Notes under the pieces: model-generated | The model's database searches: none | Told to the model about the DNA's origin: nothing | The model's input: the letters and a program-made list of their open reading frames with translations, nothing else | Made by a program: the position numbers and the translations under genes | Part shown: positions 1 through 10,890 of the stretch, in pieces | Layout of the letters: the number at the start of each line of letters is the position of its first letter | How positions within the stretch are numbered: position 1 is the stretch's first letter | Assembly (NCBI GenBank): GCA_933228675.1 | Contig: OW121740.1 | Span: 58,343,000-58,406,999 of the forward strand | Direction of reading: 5' to 3' | DNA from: Stomorhina lunata | Taxonomy: Eukaryota > Arthropoda > Insecta > Diptera > Rhiniidae | Length of the DNA stretch: 64,000 bases

Positions 1-107
1 AAAGTGATTCTAAGCCTATTGGTATACTAAAAGGTGGGTCTAAGACAAATATTTCTATGCGTCACATACACCAGCACAAACCTTCCACATATGGTGGTGA
101 AGGGTAA
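1..107 (+). mobile_element. DINE-1/mini-me-like element, 3' end
   Basis: The stretch matches the 3' part of the copies at 25388-26161 and, inverted, 31841-32046. Shared parts are the AAAGTGATTCT segment, the GGTGGGTCTAAGACAAATAT segment and the terminal hairpin GGTGGTGAAGGGTA. The rest lies left of the window. Confidence 0.7.
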
Positions 108-1429
108 AACAAGAAGCAGACACATATGATGATGGAAAACAAACTTGAAAATTATTATTATTGTTGTTGGTCGTTGCAGCCAAAACATTGTGCAACAAAG
201 AGACCAAAAAGAACATAGATAACATAAGAATATGTTATTGTAGCACAACTGCAAAAACCATTATATCACTAAAGTTAAATAACTAAACTAAATGTATGTG
301 GTTGCAATTGTTGCTGCTGCTTGGCTTTAAGCTTTGTCTGCTGCTTGTTAGTCAAGCGTGTCGTCTTCTTTGCAAAAACTTCTTTCAGTTCTAGTATACA
401 GATGATATACAATTCATTGGGTGCTTTGGTTTTGCCATATTATTAAAGTTTATTGCTTGGTAGTAACTTTCGGGTTGCGGCTGCTGCTGCTCTAGACTAT
501 GACGATGATGAGGAGGATGAAGTTGAAGTTACCATAAACCATGTTAAATAATACCATTGTTGTGGTCGTATTGTTTTTGTTGCTGTTATTTTTATTGCCA
601 GACATAGACATTGTCTACGGCTTTAGTTGTTTATAATGTTGTTGCTGTTTTTTTTTTTTTTCTATAGCCGTCGATGTTGCCGTCATATGTAAAACATGTT
701 GAAAACAAACAAAAATCAACTGTGAAGTAAAATGCACAACAAACCAAAACGAACCCAACCAGCCAACAATCAAACAATCAAACTTGCTGGATGTTTTGCA
801 AGTAAATATCGAAGTAAGAGAGGAGAACCTTGAAGAAACCAGTTTTACTATTCTAATGTCAATGCCATTGTACGTACGAGTACGAGATGTAATTGTTGTT
901 CTTGTTTGATGTTGTTGCTGTTATGAATGTAATGTTGGAAAATGTGCAATAGCAATAAATAAACAATAGCAACAACAGCAGCAGCAACATCAAAACAATA
1001 TCTTTTTCATAGAGATTTTGTCAACAAAAACAACAACATTGACAGCAGCAGCAAATGACATAAGTTCCAAATAACAATATTTGTTTGGGGCACTAAAACC
1101 ATTACATGTTAGTAAGTAGTGAGTCCATAGACAAGAGCCCATGAAAAAACTCGAATAGGATTGAGACAGACTTGCCATTTGCTTGAGCATGAATGTTTGT
1201 GCTGATTAGAGAGTAAGAGAGAGGGAATGTGTGTAAAAGGCAAAAACGAGTTATATACTATAACTAGACCAATTTGCTGGCGTAATCTTTTACAAACGTC
1301 ATTATAAATTGAAGTTTTTGTTTTCGTATTACGCCACTTACTTGCCACTAAAGTGGAGTGTGAATAAGTTACAGCTAGGAGTAAGTTATTAGCACTGTCA
1401 ACTTTTGTTTGATATGTATGTAGGCAGAT
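108..1429. other. pum intron, trinucleotide-rich, no gene
   Basis: No exon or element recognised. The stretch is rich in interrupted CAA/CAG/CTG runs (for example 478-496, 590-650 and 960-1060), common in introns of fly neural and developmental genes. Open frames here are products of these low-complexity runs. Confidence 0.6.
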
Positions 1430-2250
1430 CTCACTCGGGTTCTTGATATGATCCTTTTAAATTGGACCATAGATGGTTTTGGCAGTTGTTCCTTCTCCTG
1501 TAAAGACGACCAAGGAAACTTGGTAACAAATGCTGCAAACGTACTGAAAGTATGTAAGAAGCACTTTAGCAAATTGCCGGTATCAAATGTAAGTGAACCA
1601 CTGTAGTATAGCATTTTAGTTATACGCCTAGCATACCCCAGGTTCCAAGTTCGATCCCCGGCCAGACTCGCTTGAAAAAATTAAATTTTCCAAAAAAAAA
1701 GCAAAAGCTATTCACCTCATAACTCAGCTAGCTTTGCCGTTCGGAGACGGAGTTAAAAAGTAGGTCCCTTTCAATGAGTCTAAAAAAAATAGGAGCGGAT
1801 GCAGCTCATTGCCTGAGAGAAGTACCCCTTGTTCCAATTGGAATGTGGTGGGATTAATAAACAAAAAATGTAAGCGACCAAGATGAAATGCCTAAACAAA
1901 CCAATGACGACTGCATTATTTGTCCACCACCAAGCCAGAAGTAGGTTAGAATTGTAGTCAGTCGACTGAAAAATAACAAAGCTGCGATGGTTTTCCAGCT
2001 GAGCTCCTTAAGGCCGGGAGTTATGAGTTGATAAGGTGTATGTCCCAGCTTATAAAAACCATATTGTTAGAAGAACGTATGTCCAATGATTGGAGTCTCA
2101 GTGTTCTTTGTCCAGTGCACAAAAAAGGAGATAAAACAGCATGTGCCAATTGTAGAGGTATAAGCCTCGCTTTCAGGCGACCATGCTGCGTAAAAGGCTA
2201 AAGCCCAAAGTAAATTAAATAATTGGGACCTACCAATGTGGCTTTAGACG
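1430..2250 (+). pseudogene. LINE relic (family L2): linker and start of reverse transcriptase
   Basis: Plus-strand reading gives CKDDQGNLVTNAANVLKV and KKHFSKLPVS (1500-1590), the usual spacer between endonuclease and reverse transcriptase (RT). After a SINE insertion the frame resumes with LKNNKAA, AELLKAGSYELIRCMSQLIK and VLCPVHKKGDKTACAN (1955-2160), the N-terminal RT blocks of a non-LTR retrotransposon. Stops and shifts make it non-functional. It ends near 2250 at a degraded 'CGF' block. The 4212-4750 fragment of the same family, in the same orientation, carries the RT active site and C-terminus, so both are probably one copy split by the 2330-4220 element with some deletion. Clade not assigned. 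Confidence 0.75.
1585..1876 (+). mobile_element. tRNA-derived SINE, copy 1, with target-site duplications
   Basis: The body 1596-1865 aligns end to end with the SINE at 10428-10876. Box A is degraded (GTAGTATAGC..TTAG) and box B is intact (GTTCGATCCC). Box B is followed by the shared CAGACTC segment, a central body and the CCCTTGTTCCAATTGG tail. Flanks AAATGTAAGTG (1585-1595) and AAATGTAAGCG (1866-1876) are an 11-bp target duplication with one difference. It sits inside the L2 LINE relic. Confidence 0.85.
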
Positions 2251-3215
2251 AGGGCCCTATTTCACTAAACTACAATTCTACAGGTTTACAAGTTACAATT
2301 ACAAATCTAATTCTTACTGATCAGATCTTCCATTTAAATGGAGGACGAATTTTTTTTATTGTGAACATATAAAAAACTAAATTGAGATAGAGCTTTTTTT
2401 AGTCTCATTTTAGAGCATAAACGTTACTTAGGTTTTTTTCTGTAATAATCAAAACAACTTATATTAAGGAAAGCTTTACAAGCGAATGTTTTCTATAGGA
2501 AAGCTAAAGTTTTATGTAAAAAAAACTTTCGATAGCGAATGTATTCTATGGGAAATCTTTTGATAGCGAATGCTTTCTATATGAGATCTTTCGATATTAA
2601 AAGTTTTCTATCTATAGGAAAGCTTTCGATATTGAAAGTTTGACTTCGAATGTTTTCTATATAAAATCTTTTGATACTCAAAGTTTTGTAAAGGAAAGTT
2701 TTCTATAGAAAATCTTTCAATATCGAAAGTTTATTATAGGAAGCCTTTCGACATCGAATTATATAGGAAATCTTTAAAAGTCTTTAGTAAAGCTCTTGAT
2801 ATGGAATGTTTTTAGTAGAAAGCTTTGGATATTAAAAGTAGCCTTTAGGAAATCTGTTGATATAAAATATTTTGACGACAAACATTTTATACAAGAAATC
2901 TTTTGTGTCGAAAGTTTTCTATAGAAAATCTTTCAATATCAAAAGTTAAGTACAGGAAACCTTTTGACATCGAAAGTTTTATATAGGAAATCCTTTCTTT
3001 TTTTTTTTTTGTTTTTGAAGCTTTTAATATAGTTGAAAGCTTTTTTTATCAAAAGTTACCTATAGGAAAGCTTTTGATATTGAAAGTTTTTTATAGGAAA
3101 TATTTCGATATCGAATGTTAATTATAGGAATCCTTTTAACATCAAAAGTTTTATTTAGAAATTTTTAATACAAATAGTTTTTTTAGAAAGCTTTAAATAT
3201 TAAAGTTATCTAAAA

Positions 3216-3283
3216 GAAAGCTTTTGAGGGCCTACGCTCCACTGGGAGTCAAGGATAATAGAAGAAGAAAGGAAAGCTTTTGA
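3216..3283 (+). mobile_element. 44-bp LINE-tail insertion with 12-bp flanking repeat
   Basis: 3228-3271 matches the extreme 3' end of the L3 LINE at 43855 (GGGCCTACGCTCCACTGGGA). It is flanked by GAAAGCTTTTGA at 3216-3227 and 3272-3283. The host satellite contains similar words, so the duplication alone is weaker evidence here than at 40701-40767. Confidence 0.65.
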
Positions 3284-3627
3284 TATTGAAATTTTCTATA
3301 GAAGAGTTTTATATAAAAAGTTTTATATCTGAAATATTTTGACGACAAATGTTTTATATAAGAAAGTTTTCGTTATCGAAAGTTTATTATAGAAAATATT
3401 GAAAAATTAATATAAGAAAACTTTTGATAAAATTTGGCCGTTTTTTTTTGGAAAGCTTTTGATGTGGAATTTTTTTATTAGAAAGTTTTAGATATTAAAA
3501 GTTACCTATAAGAGTTTGATATTGAAAGTTTTCTATCCAAAAAATGTCGACATAAGTTTCATTGTACATCCAACCGAAAGCTTTAAGATTCGAAAGTTTT
3601 CTATTATTATCTCTATTATTATCATAC

Positions 3628-4014
3628 ATGGGCATACTGCATTCAGTAAAATTTACTGATTACTGAAATTATTTTCAGTAATTAGTAAAATTTACTGAAT
3701 ACTGAAATTTTTTTTTAGTAATCAGTAAAATTTACTGAATACTGAATTTTTTTCTCCAGTAATCAGTAAAATTTACTGAATACTGAAAATTTTTTTCAGT
3801 AATCAGTAAAATTTACTGATTACTGAAAATATTTTTCAGAAATCAGTAAAATTTACTGAATACTGAATTTTTTTTCAGTAATCAGTAAAATTTACTGAAT
3901 ACTGAAAATTTTTTTAAGTAATCAGAAAAAATTACTGAATACTGATTTTTTCTTTCAGTAATCAGTAAAAGAAAAAAAAATAATGAAAAAGTACTGGTAC
4001 TGCAAAGTGCCCAT
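3628..4014. mobile_element. 387-bp TIR element filled with a dyad minisatellite
   Basis: The ends are ATGGGCATACTGCA (3628-3641) and TGCAAAGTGCCCAT (4001-4014), inverted copies with 3 mismatches in 14. Between them lie about eight units of roughly 40 bp, each built on the palindrome CAGTAAAATTTACTG plus GAATACTG and a T-run. No coding capacity. It is nested in the 2330-4220 element. Confidence 0.65.
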
Positions 4015-4211
4015 CTATGATTATTATCTCGATTAAAAAATAGATTTGTTTAGGAATAAGTAAAGGCTTTTTAGAAAATTACTTAAATAACCGCTAATTT
4101 TGATAAAGTTGCCTTAAATTTTTGTGAGAAGTTGTATTTGCGTTAAATGCATTGGAATCACAAAAAAAAAATCGATTACGAAAAAAATGTAAGTTAGGAC
4201 CTTTCTACATG

Positions 4212-4750
4212 AGACCAACGAGATGCTACTCGCGTTTGCAAATGACATTGACGTCATGGGACGCACATTGCGCGAGGTGACTGCCGCCTTTTCAAGTATC
4301 GAAAAGGATTCTAATAAAATGGGTCTAGTTGCTAATGAATCAAAAACAAAACTGATGGTTTCTACAAATAGACAGTCCACAAGAGTTGGACTACATAAAA
4401 TCGGTGAGAAATATAACTTCGTGGTTGTAAAAGGATTTATTTACCTTAGTACCCCCGTCAATATAAATAACGATATACGCTCCGAAATCAAACATAGAAC
4501 CTTACTTGCCAATAGACGCTTTTTTGGCCTATCATGCAGCGACAAATAAAGCTCTCTTCGCTGGCTTCGGCAGCAACTGCGCTGGCTAGGATATGTTGTG
4601 AGAATAGACAAAAATACTCTAACAAGAAAAGTGTTCGAAAATGATCCTAAGGGATCATTTTCAAAGCTTGGCCTACGAAATTGGAGAATATGCGTACAAG
4701 ATTAAAGAAAATAAGCTCGGCTTAACAGGTCATAAATATAGGTTATTTAA
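4212..4750 (+). pseudogene. LINE relic (family L2): RT active site to 3' end
   Basis: An open stretch from 4223 to 4549 reads LLAFANDIDVMGRTLREV, the RT motif C region with FADD changed to FAND, so a catalytic Asp is lost. It continues with KMGLVANESKTKLMV, GFIYLS and IKHRTLLANRRFFGLS, the usual RT C-terminal blocks. After a stop and shift, LRWLGYVVRI and KVFENDP follow (4565-4650), then a 3' end with (AAGT)n near 4750. GAAAATGATCC/GGATCATTTTC forms an 11-bp hairpin near 4637-4662. Non-functional; likely the distal half of the relic at 1430-2250. Confidence 0.8.
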
Positions 4751-5011
4751 GTAAGTAAGTAAGTACGTCCTTGAAACAGAGAAGTAGGTTCGATAATTTA
4801 TTATTAAAGGCCACGAAACGAAGAACTCTTCCGCTGCATTTCTCACAAATGTTAAATGTATTTCAAAGTCATTAAAATCCAAATAGTTATTGAACTTTTA
4901 GTTCTATATAAAATCATTTATAACCTCAAATATTTAAATATCCAAATATCTAAAGCTAAGCATTTGCCCATAAAACCAATAAATAAGAATATTTATTTTT
5001 CTGGTACTTAC

Positions 5012-5130
5012 TTGAATCCTTTGTCATCATCAATACCATTGACAACACCATTTGTTGTGGTCACTTGGTCATCTTTCTTTAAGCCATTCGTATCGAATGG
5101 AGAATTTGCCTTTTCTTTATCATCGTGTGA
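5012..5130 (-). CDS. pum: Pumilio, internal coding exon (119 nt)
   Basis: On the minus strand the acceptor CAATTTACAG ends at 5131 and the donor GTAAGTACC begins at 5011. The exon encodes 39 residues from SHDDKEKANSPFDTNGL to NGIDDDKGF and ends with two bases (AA) of a split codon. This is the conserved charged linker that follows KFDDND in fly Pumilio, expected to continue NRTPGSRQ in the next exon below the window. The composition is acidic and polar, probably disordered, with no domain. The 119-nt length and the incoming phase 0 fit the preceding exon exactly. Confidence 0.93.
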
Positions 5131-5758
5131 CTGTAAATTGCAAAAAACAAACAACAAAAAATAAGAATAAAATATTAAAAACAAACAAATCAAGATAAAA
5201 AACATTTTTTATATAAAGTTCAAAAAGACAAATAGAACAAAATGAAGAATTAAATGCTTTCAAGCAACAATTAGTGCAGATCAGATCAGAGACAAAGGAC
5301 AAAAAGTAGAGTCATGTAGAGAAAATAAAAAAAACTGCTGACACAGAATGATTAAACAAAAAGAATTAAACGAGAAAAATAAGAAAAAACAAGACAAGGA
5401 TGTCGAAAGTCAAACAGGAAATAAAACAAACAAAATTGCATTAAACAGATAAGAGACAGCAAAATAAAAACATATAAAAACTTAAAAATAATAAACAACA
5501 GCAGCATGAAACGGAAATAGAGCATAATACTATTGAAAGGAGTGGGCACTAAAAGGAATGTGGTACAATTATTAATATACAGAAAAAGGGAAGTTCCATA
5601 CGAAATGAGGAAAGCGAGAAAGGAAATGCTATCTATTTAATGAATTTTAAAAAAATTATTTATCGTAAGGTACAAAGATCTTCTCTAACTCTGAACTTTA
5701 CAAAAAAAAAAGTTCGATATGTTTTTGTTTTTAGGATTAAAGTTTCCTAAGATCTTAC
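5131..5758 (-). other. pum: pum intron, 628 bp
   Basis: A-rich (on plus) ordinary short intron between two coding exons. No repeat element recognised. Open frames on the minus strand here are poly-A/T low-complexity artefacts. Confidence 0.8.
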
Positions 5759-5894
5759 CTTATCATTATCATCGAACTTCAATCCCCTCAGACGAGGTTC
5801 CAAACCTGACAAAGGACTTTCTTTATTTGTTGGTGAGCCACCCAGAACATATTCTACCATTTTAACGCCTAAACCGCTTGTTGAATCACGTGGA
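5759..5894 (-). CDS. pum: Pumilio, internal coding exon (136 nt)
   Basis: The minus-strand acceptor TTTTCAG ends at 5895 and the donor GTAAGATC begins at 5758. The first base completes a Ser codon begun in the upstream exon; 45 codons follow, from PRDSTSGLGVKMVEYVLGG to GLEPRLRGLKFDDNDK, ending in phase 0. The SPR..GLGV.MVEYVL block is the best-conserved signature of the Pumilio N-terminal region, shared as I recall with vertebrate PUM1/PUM2, and is what identifies the gene. No stop or frameshift is present. Confidence 0.96.
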
Positions 5895-5949
5895 CTGAAA
5901 AGAAAAGAAATATAAATTATTTGTTAGTTAGTAAAACACTCAGAATATT

Positions 5950-7056
5950 CAGGTGTGTCATAGAAACCAAGTCAGTTTTAAAATTTCTCGATTTTGAAAC
6001 CCAATACCTGTTATATTTGGTGTCATGAAACCAAGTCGGTTTTGTTATTATTGGTTTTAAATCAAACAAAATGTTCGAATCAATTCTTTTATTATTTCAT
6101 TTGAAATTTTTTTGAAACATCAAAAAATCAAATAAAATAAAAATTATTAAAGAAAATTATTTGAAGAAAAATTTTCAGTTTTCTGCGATGTTTGTGGTAT
6201 AGGTATAAAAAAACACTGCTATTTGGACAAATGAAGCTTGTATACCCCAACATAATGGAATGACCGAATTGCGAACTGGAAAAAATGTAATCTACCTACA
6301 CCAAGAAACAAACCACAGCCAATCATTGTCACTTACATGCGATATTCATTAAATTGCAAACAAATATATTGATATGCATTTGCTTCGCCAGTACCTCCAC
6401 ACAAAGAATATTCTAGCCTTACAATTTTCCGCATTTTTTATATTTTTTATGTTTGTCGATACATTTCATTGATTCCAAAGACAAAAGACAAAAAGTACCA
6501 AAAATTGTTTTTATCTTATTACATGATAAAAAATGCTATGTAAACTTTTCACCCATCTCTTTTTATTTGAAAGTTAAAGCTAAAAAGTACCAAAAATATT
6601 TTTGGTCTTTTTCTCCCCTTTTTTTGGAAAGTACTTACCACTTGTACTGTTATTTTTGTAACTGATCCAAACTCGATTTCAATTTTGGTTCTATTATTTT
6701 TAGTTTGGGAATTATAGCGTTATTGAATTTTCCCTTTTTTATCCCCCACAAGGCCAAATTTTCAAATATCTGTTCTTAGTGGATCTGTAAATCGAAAAAG
6801 GCACCAGTTGGCCAGTAACGCCTTTGTTTAAAATTGATAGATCAATTTTGAAATGAAATCTGTTAACTGTAATTAGCTTGGTTTATTTCCAATTCTAAAC
6901 CAATAATATTATTTTCTGTGACACATAAAACCAATAGAAAATGTAGCTCGAACATTAATATTGGAATTCATGACACCAATTTTTAATTTTTTAATTTTAA
7001 TTTTTTTGTCGTTTTCAAAACCAATACCAATGAAATTGGTTTCTATGACACCCCTG
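5950..7056. mobile_element. Non-autonomous TIR element, 1.1 kb, hAT-like ends
   Basis: The left end CAGGTGTGTCATAGAAACC (5950-) and right end GGTTTCTATGACACCCCTG (-7056) are inverted copies. A subterminal motif TGTCATGAAACCAA recurs near 6021 and, inverted, near 6975, so imperfect inverted arms extend about 150 bp. The flank ATT is present on both sides (3 bp). CAGGGGTG-type ends resemble hAT elements, but no 8-bp target duplication is visible, so the superfamily is open. No transposase frame. It lies in the 6.3-kb pum intron. Confidence 0.65.
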
Positions 7057-7132
7057 ATTATGTATGTTAAGTTATTTAAAATAAACTAAATGAAAACTAA
7101 TTTAAATGGCCATGTTCACTTCTAAGGTCAAA

Positions 7133-8986
7133 TCGCAGTAAGAAAAAAAGTTTATTCTCAAATTGAGGATGATTTGAAAATAAATCTTTTTTCAAAGGTC
7201 AAACGTTTGATATTGATTTGATACTGATTTGAGAATAATAGCGTTCTCAACAAAAAGGGGACTTTATTCTCAAATTGAGAAATGCCTTTATTCACAAATC
7301 ATTATCAAACCTCATTCTCAAAGGTTTTTCAAATGTGGATATCATCAACATGTGAAACATAAATAAAATGGTGTTGTATTTTTGAGTTTGTTTATTTTGT
7401 TTTTGAAAACAGTGCATCATATTTGAATTCTTTTGCTTAAAATCTAATTTTTTTTATTGTTAGGTAAAAAAATTTTAAGAAACAAAGAAAGTTTACTTAT
7501 GCATATGAATATTATTTAATTTTTAATCTTGAAATTTTTTAAGCATAAAACCTGGTCAAATATGGATTAATTTAAAAAAATCCGAAAGAAATAACGAATT
7601 TCTTTGAAATGCAATGTCATTCCATTAAAATATCTTAAACATTAATTTTTTTAGCATATAAAGTGCTCTAAATAAAATTTGTAGTTGGATTTTCTTAAAT
7701 AAAAATCAAACGTTTTAATATAAAAACTCTACAAAATACGCAAATATAATGACATATTATACAAAATCATTTAGCATTAAAATGTTTACTTAGTACTCGG
7801 GTTTTGCAAAATTATCGACTTTCTTCGGAAACCCTCCCATTAAAGATTTTACAGTTGCTTCTGATACCTTTTTGGAGCATGTGTTCCACCTGTGCTTAAA
7901 ATCGGACATGTTCTTGGAAATCTTTCCTGTGTTCTTCAATTCCTTTTTTACCAGAGCCCAATACCTTTCCACAGGCCGAAGTTCTGGACAGTTAGGTGGA
8001 TTTGCCTCTCGTGGTACAAAAATGACAGTATTCTTTGAGTACCACTCAAGTGCCTTTTTTCCATAATGGCATGATGCCAAATCGGGCCAAAAAAATGTAG
8101 TCACTCTGTGCTCTCTTAAAAAGGGTAACAACCGTTTTTGTAGGCACTCCTTTATATAAATTTCTGTGTTTATTGTGCCAGATGCCACAAATACTTTACT
8201 TCTTTTGCCACAACTGCAAATAGCTTGCCACACGAGAAACTTCTTAGGGAATTTTGTTTGTTTTTTTGTGCGAAACTCTTGCCGAACATTGCCCCGTTTA
8301 TCAGCAACATAAAAATCTTGACCAGGAAGTTGAGAAAAGTCTGCCAGTACGCATGTTTTATCATCCATCACACAACAGGTGTATTTTTTTATAAAATCAG
8401 TCTGATGGCATTAGAAACCGTTCGAGGGTCAACTTTCAAATTTTTAGCTATTTTTTTAAAAGTCCATGACGGATTTTTTTGAAAAGTTTTAATTATATTT
8501 TCACGAATTTTTTTTTTTCGCAGTCCATTTTGATTGAAATAACTATTGAAAATTAATAATTTCTAAAATAATAGTATCTGACATATCTGTAGAAACTAAC
8601 TTGATCAAAAAATAAATTATTTCTTGCACTATGGATAAATTTTGTCTAAAATAGTAAATGCATATTTTTTTTAGAACACTCTTTAAATTATTTTTTTTAA
8701 TGTTTGAAAAAAGTTTGAAATAAGGTTTGATATCAAATTTATATAACACCATTTTTCAAATTATTCTCAAATCATCTTAGGGTTTGATAATAATTTGAGA
8801 ATAACCTTTATTCTCAATTTGAGAAACTATAATTTTTCAAACGTTTATTCTCAAATGAACCCTCATTTGAAAATGAATGTGAATCTCAAACATCTGTTCA
8901 GGTTTGAAAAAAGTTTGAAAAAAAACGTTTGATATCACATGTAAAAGTCATCATATTTCAAACGTTTGAGACTGTTCTTACTGGGA
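7133..8986 (-). mobile_element. DD37E Tc1/mariner element, defective
   Basis: The terminal CAGTAAGAA occurs at both ends in inverse orientation (7136 and 8983). Inside each end, roughly 200 bp are crowded with repeats of TTCTCAAATTGAG/TTTGAGAATAA (7140-7330 and 8755-8950). The right flank reads TA; the left reads AA, so the TA duplication typical of this superfamily is at best half preserved. The interior carries a damaged minus-strand transposase. Two relics of the same family lie at 19690-19925 and 31046-31110. Confidence 0.8.
7790..8520 (-). pseudogene. DD37E-type transposase, internally deleted
   Basis: The C-terminal part (8371-7790, 193 codons) contains MMDDKTCVLADF (first catalytic Asp region), KKFLVWQAICSCGKRSKVF, FFWPDLASCHY (second Asp) and PPNCPELRPVERYW (Glu). 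There are 37 residues between the second Asp and the Glu of RPVE, which gives DD37E. Upstream on the same strand, 8520-8385 encodes a helix-turn-helix, WTFKKIAKNLKVDPRTVSNA, ending in a stop. The linker between the DNA-binding and catalytic parts, normally about 100 residues, is missing. So this copy could not make active enzyme. The family acts by cut-and-paste at TA sites. Confidence 0.85.
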
Positions 8987-9723
8987 TATGGACACCAACT
9001 TTAGTAGCTTCTCTTAGTTCTTAGAATCATACGAGTGAATGTGTGCAATTTTTAGTAATTTCTGACAGAGGATCTGATTTAAGAGTTATGGTCAAATGTC
9101 CACTGTTTCCTAAAAAACTCATGCGAAGCAGTGTGTTGCAACTGGTGAAATAGGTTTTGGGGAAGGAGAGTAGATGAAGTGTTGTTCTTATGTCAAGTCA
9201 AGAAATATGAAGAAATATGCATATTTCGCAAACAAATACGACTTAGTATCAAAATCTTAATCTCTTCAGAACACATTCCATTGTAGTTGCGTTAGAAGAG
9301 TTTAATGCAACCCACATTTCGACGATTTTTCATGTATTACCAAAGCCCACCTTCATGTATGCGGTAGAGAAGTTCCAAAATTAAATTCAAGGCACCGATT
9401 TATACATGAATGTAAGTGGGTGAAGTAGGGGATATTGGATACCAAGCAACAGTTCCGATTGGTCTTAACTGGGTAAGCTCTGACTTATCTTGGTTATCCT
9501 TTATCTCAACTGTGGACACTGACCGTGGTATCGTGGTATCTCCTGGGGCACTATGTTAACACCTGTTATTTAGTAAGCTAACATGTACCGCGAGTTCTTC
9601 CATAAAAACTATAAAAATATGGGTTAAGGCCAGTAACCCACTAATGAAAAAAAAAACACTATGAAAAAGCTAACATTACAATAAAACAGCACCCTAATGT
9701 TAGAAAAGAAAGAACATCTAAAA
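8987..9723. other. pum intron, no gene recognised
   Basis: Mixed-composition sequence with a somewhat GC-richer patch at 9430-9610. No frame longer than chance and no clear family match. It could be decayed LINE sequence upstream of the tail at 9724. Confidence 0.4.
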
Positions 9724-9850
9724 TTTCGATGGACAAAGTAGAGGAAAAAAATGGAGAATATGCGCGCAAGGTCGAAGCGCATGGGATTCTAAAATTAGCT
9801 CGGACTTTGACCTTAACAGGTTGTAAATATAGATCATTTAAGTGAGTCTG
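9724..9850 (+). pseudogene. LINE relic (family L2), 3' end
   Basis: GGAGAATATGCG, AGCTCGG, CTTAACAGGT and AAATATAG(A/G)T(C/T)ATTTAAGT match the 3' end of the L2 relic at 4683-4750 in order and orientation. Only about 130 bp remain; the copy is strongly 5'-truncated. Confidence 0.65.
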
Positions 9851-9987
9851 CGAAAATAGCGTTATGTAATTTGTGAACAGCCCCTATCTACACCAACGGT
9901 TGGGAAGGTGATTCTATTGGGTTACCATATTTACTTTAACCAATTAAATATGGCAACTTCATGATTCATGAATCTACTGATATTTTC

Positions 9988-10345
9988 CTATTTAAAATCT
10001 GATTTCACAGAGACATTCCTTGGTTGTTTAAGGAGACAGCAGCAAATGGTAGACTGATGGTACAAGATGAGCACTTTATGTTGGATGTAGTTTTTGACGA
10101 GTGACCAAAGATGTATGCGGTCGAGCGTTGAGCTGGTAGAATATGGGAATATGGGGAACAGCTCAAAATATACAACACCCTTCCAATTCAACCAAATTGA
10201 CAGCATAATCTTTTTTTCTTTTTTTTTTTTAATTTCAGCTTTTGTAGTTGTTTTTGGAGGCTCATCATGCTTTGACCATAATCGTTTTCGATTGACGTTG
10301 TTGTAAACAATCCATTTTTAATCACCAGTGATGATTCAAACAGAA
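9988..10345 (-). pseudogene. mariner (DD34D-type) transposase relic
   Basis: The minus strand from 10345 reads a damaged GDEKW-type block, then GLFTTTSIENDYGQS and a PP.TTTKAE-like stretch. It continues in an open frame from 10206 with MLSIWLNWKGVVYFELFP, LVKNYIQHKVLILYHQS and following residues. WDWKGV.YYELLP and VVFHHDN are mariner hallmarks between the first and second catalytic Asp. The second Asp region is degraded and the rest is missing. No terminal repeats found. The subfamily is inferred from the wording of these blocks, not from the Asp spacing, which cannot be measured. Confidence 0.7.
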
Positions 10346-10413
10346 ATCGAATTCATACCTTTTAAAATACAAAGCACAGGAGTTTATGCGTTTTGTAATG
10401 AAGTTCTTTCAAT

Positions 10414-10890
<477 letters not shown>

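Larger units (their letters stand above)
2330..4220 (-). mobile_element. Satellite-bearing TIR element, copy E (left end lost)
   Basis: The right end (4080-4220) carries the family terminal repeat ending CTTTCTACATGAGACCAACG. The left part (2330-2490) matches the inverse of the right end of copy A near 54950-55030. The interior, about 2460-3600, is a degenerate tandem array of roughly 30-36-bp modules built on GAAAGCTTTCGATATCGAAAG and TTTTCTATAG. No transposase frame is present, so it is non-autonomous. Nested in it are a 44-bp LINE tail (3228-3271) and a second satellite-bearing element (3628-4014). Confidence 0.7.

Noticed and set aside
108..1100. Polyglutamine-type coding exon of the long pum isoform
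   Set aside because: The CAG/CAA runs are interrupted by stops in all frames and lie downstream of the exons that follow the glutamine-rich region in fly Pumilio.
4856..5164. Plus-strand 102-codon frame overlapping the pum exon
   Set aside because: It is the antisense shadow of the 5012-5130 pum exon plus AT-rich intron; no motif of its own.
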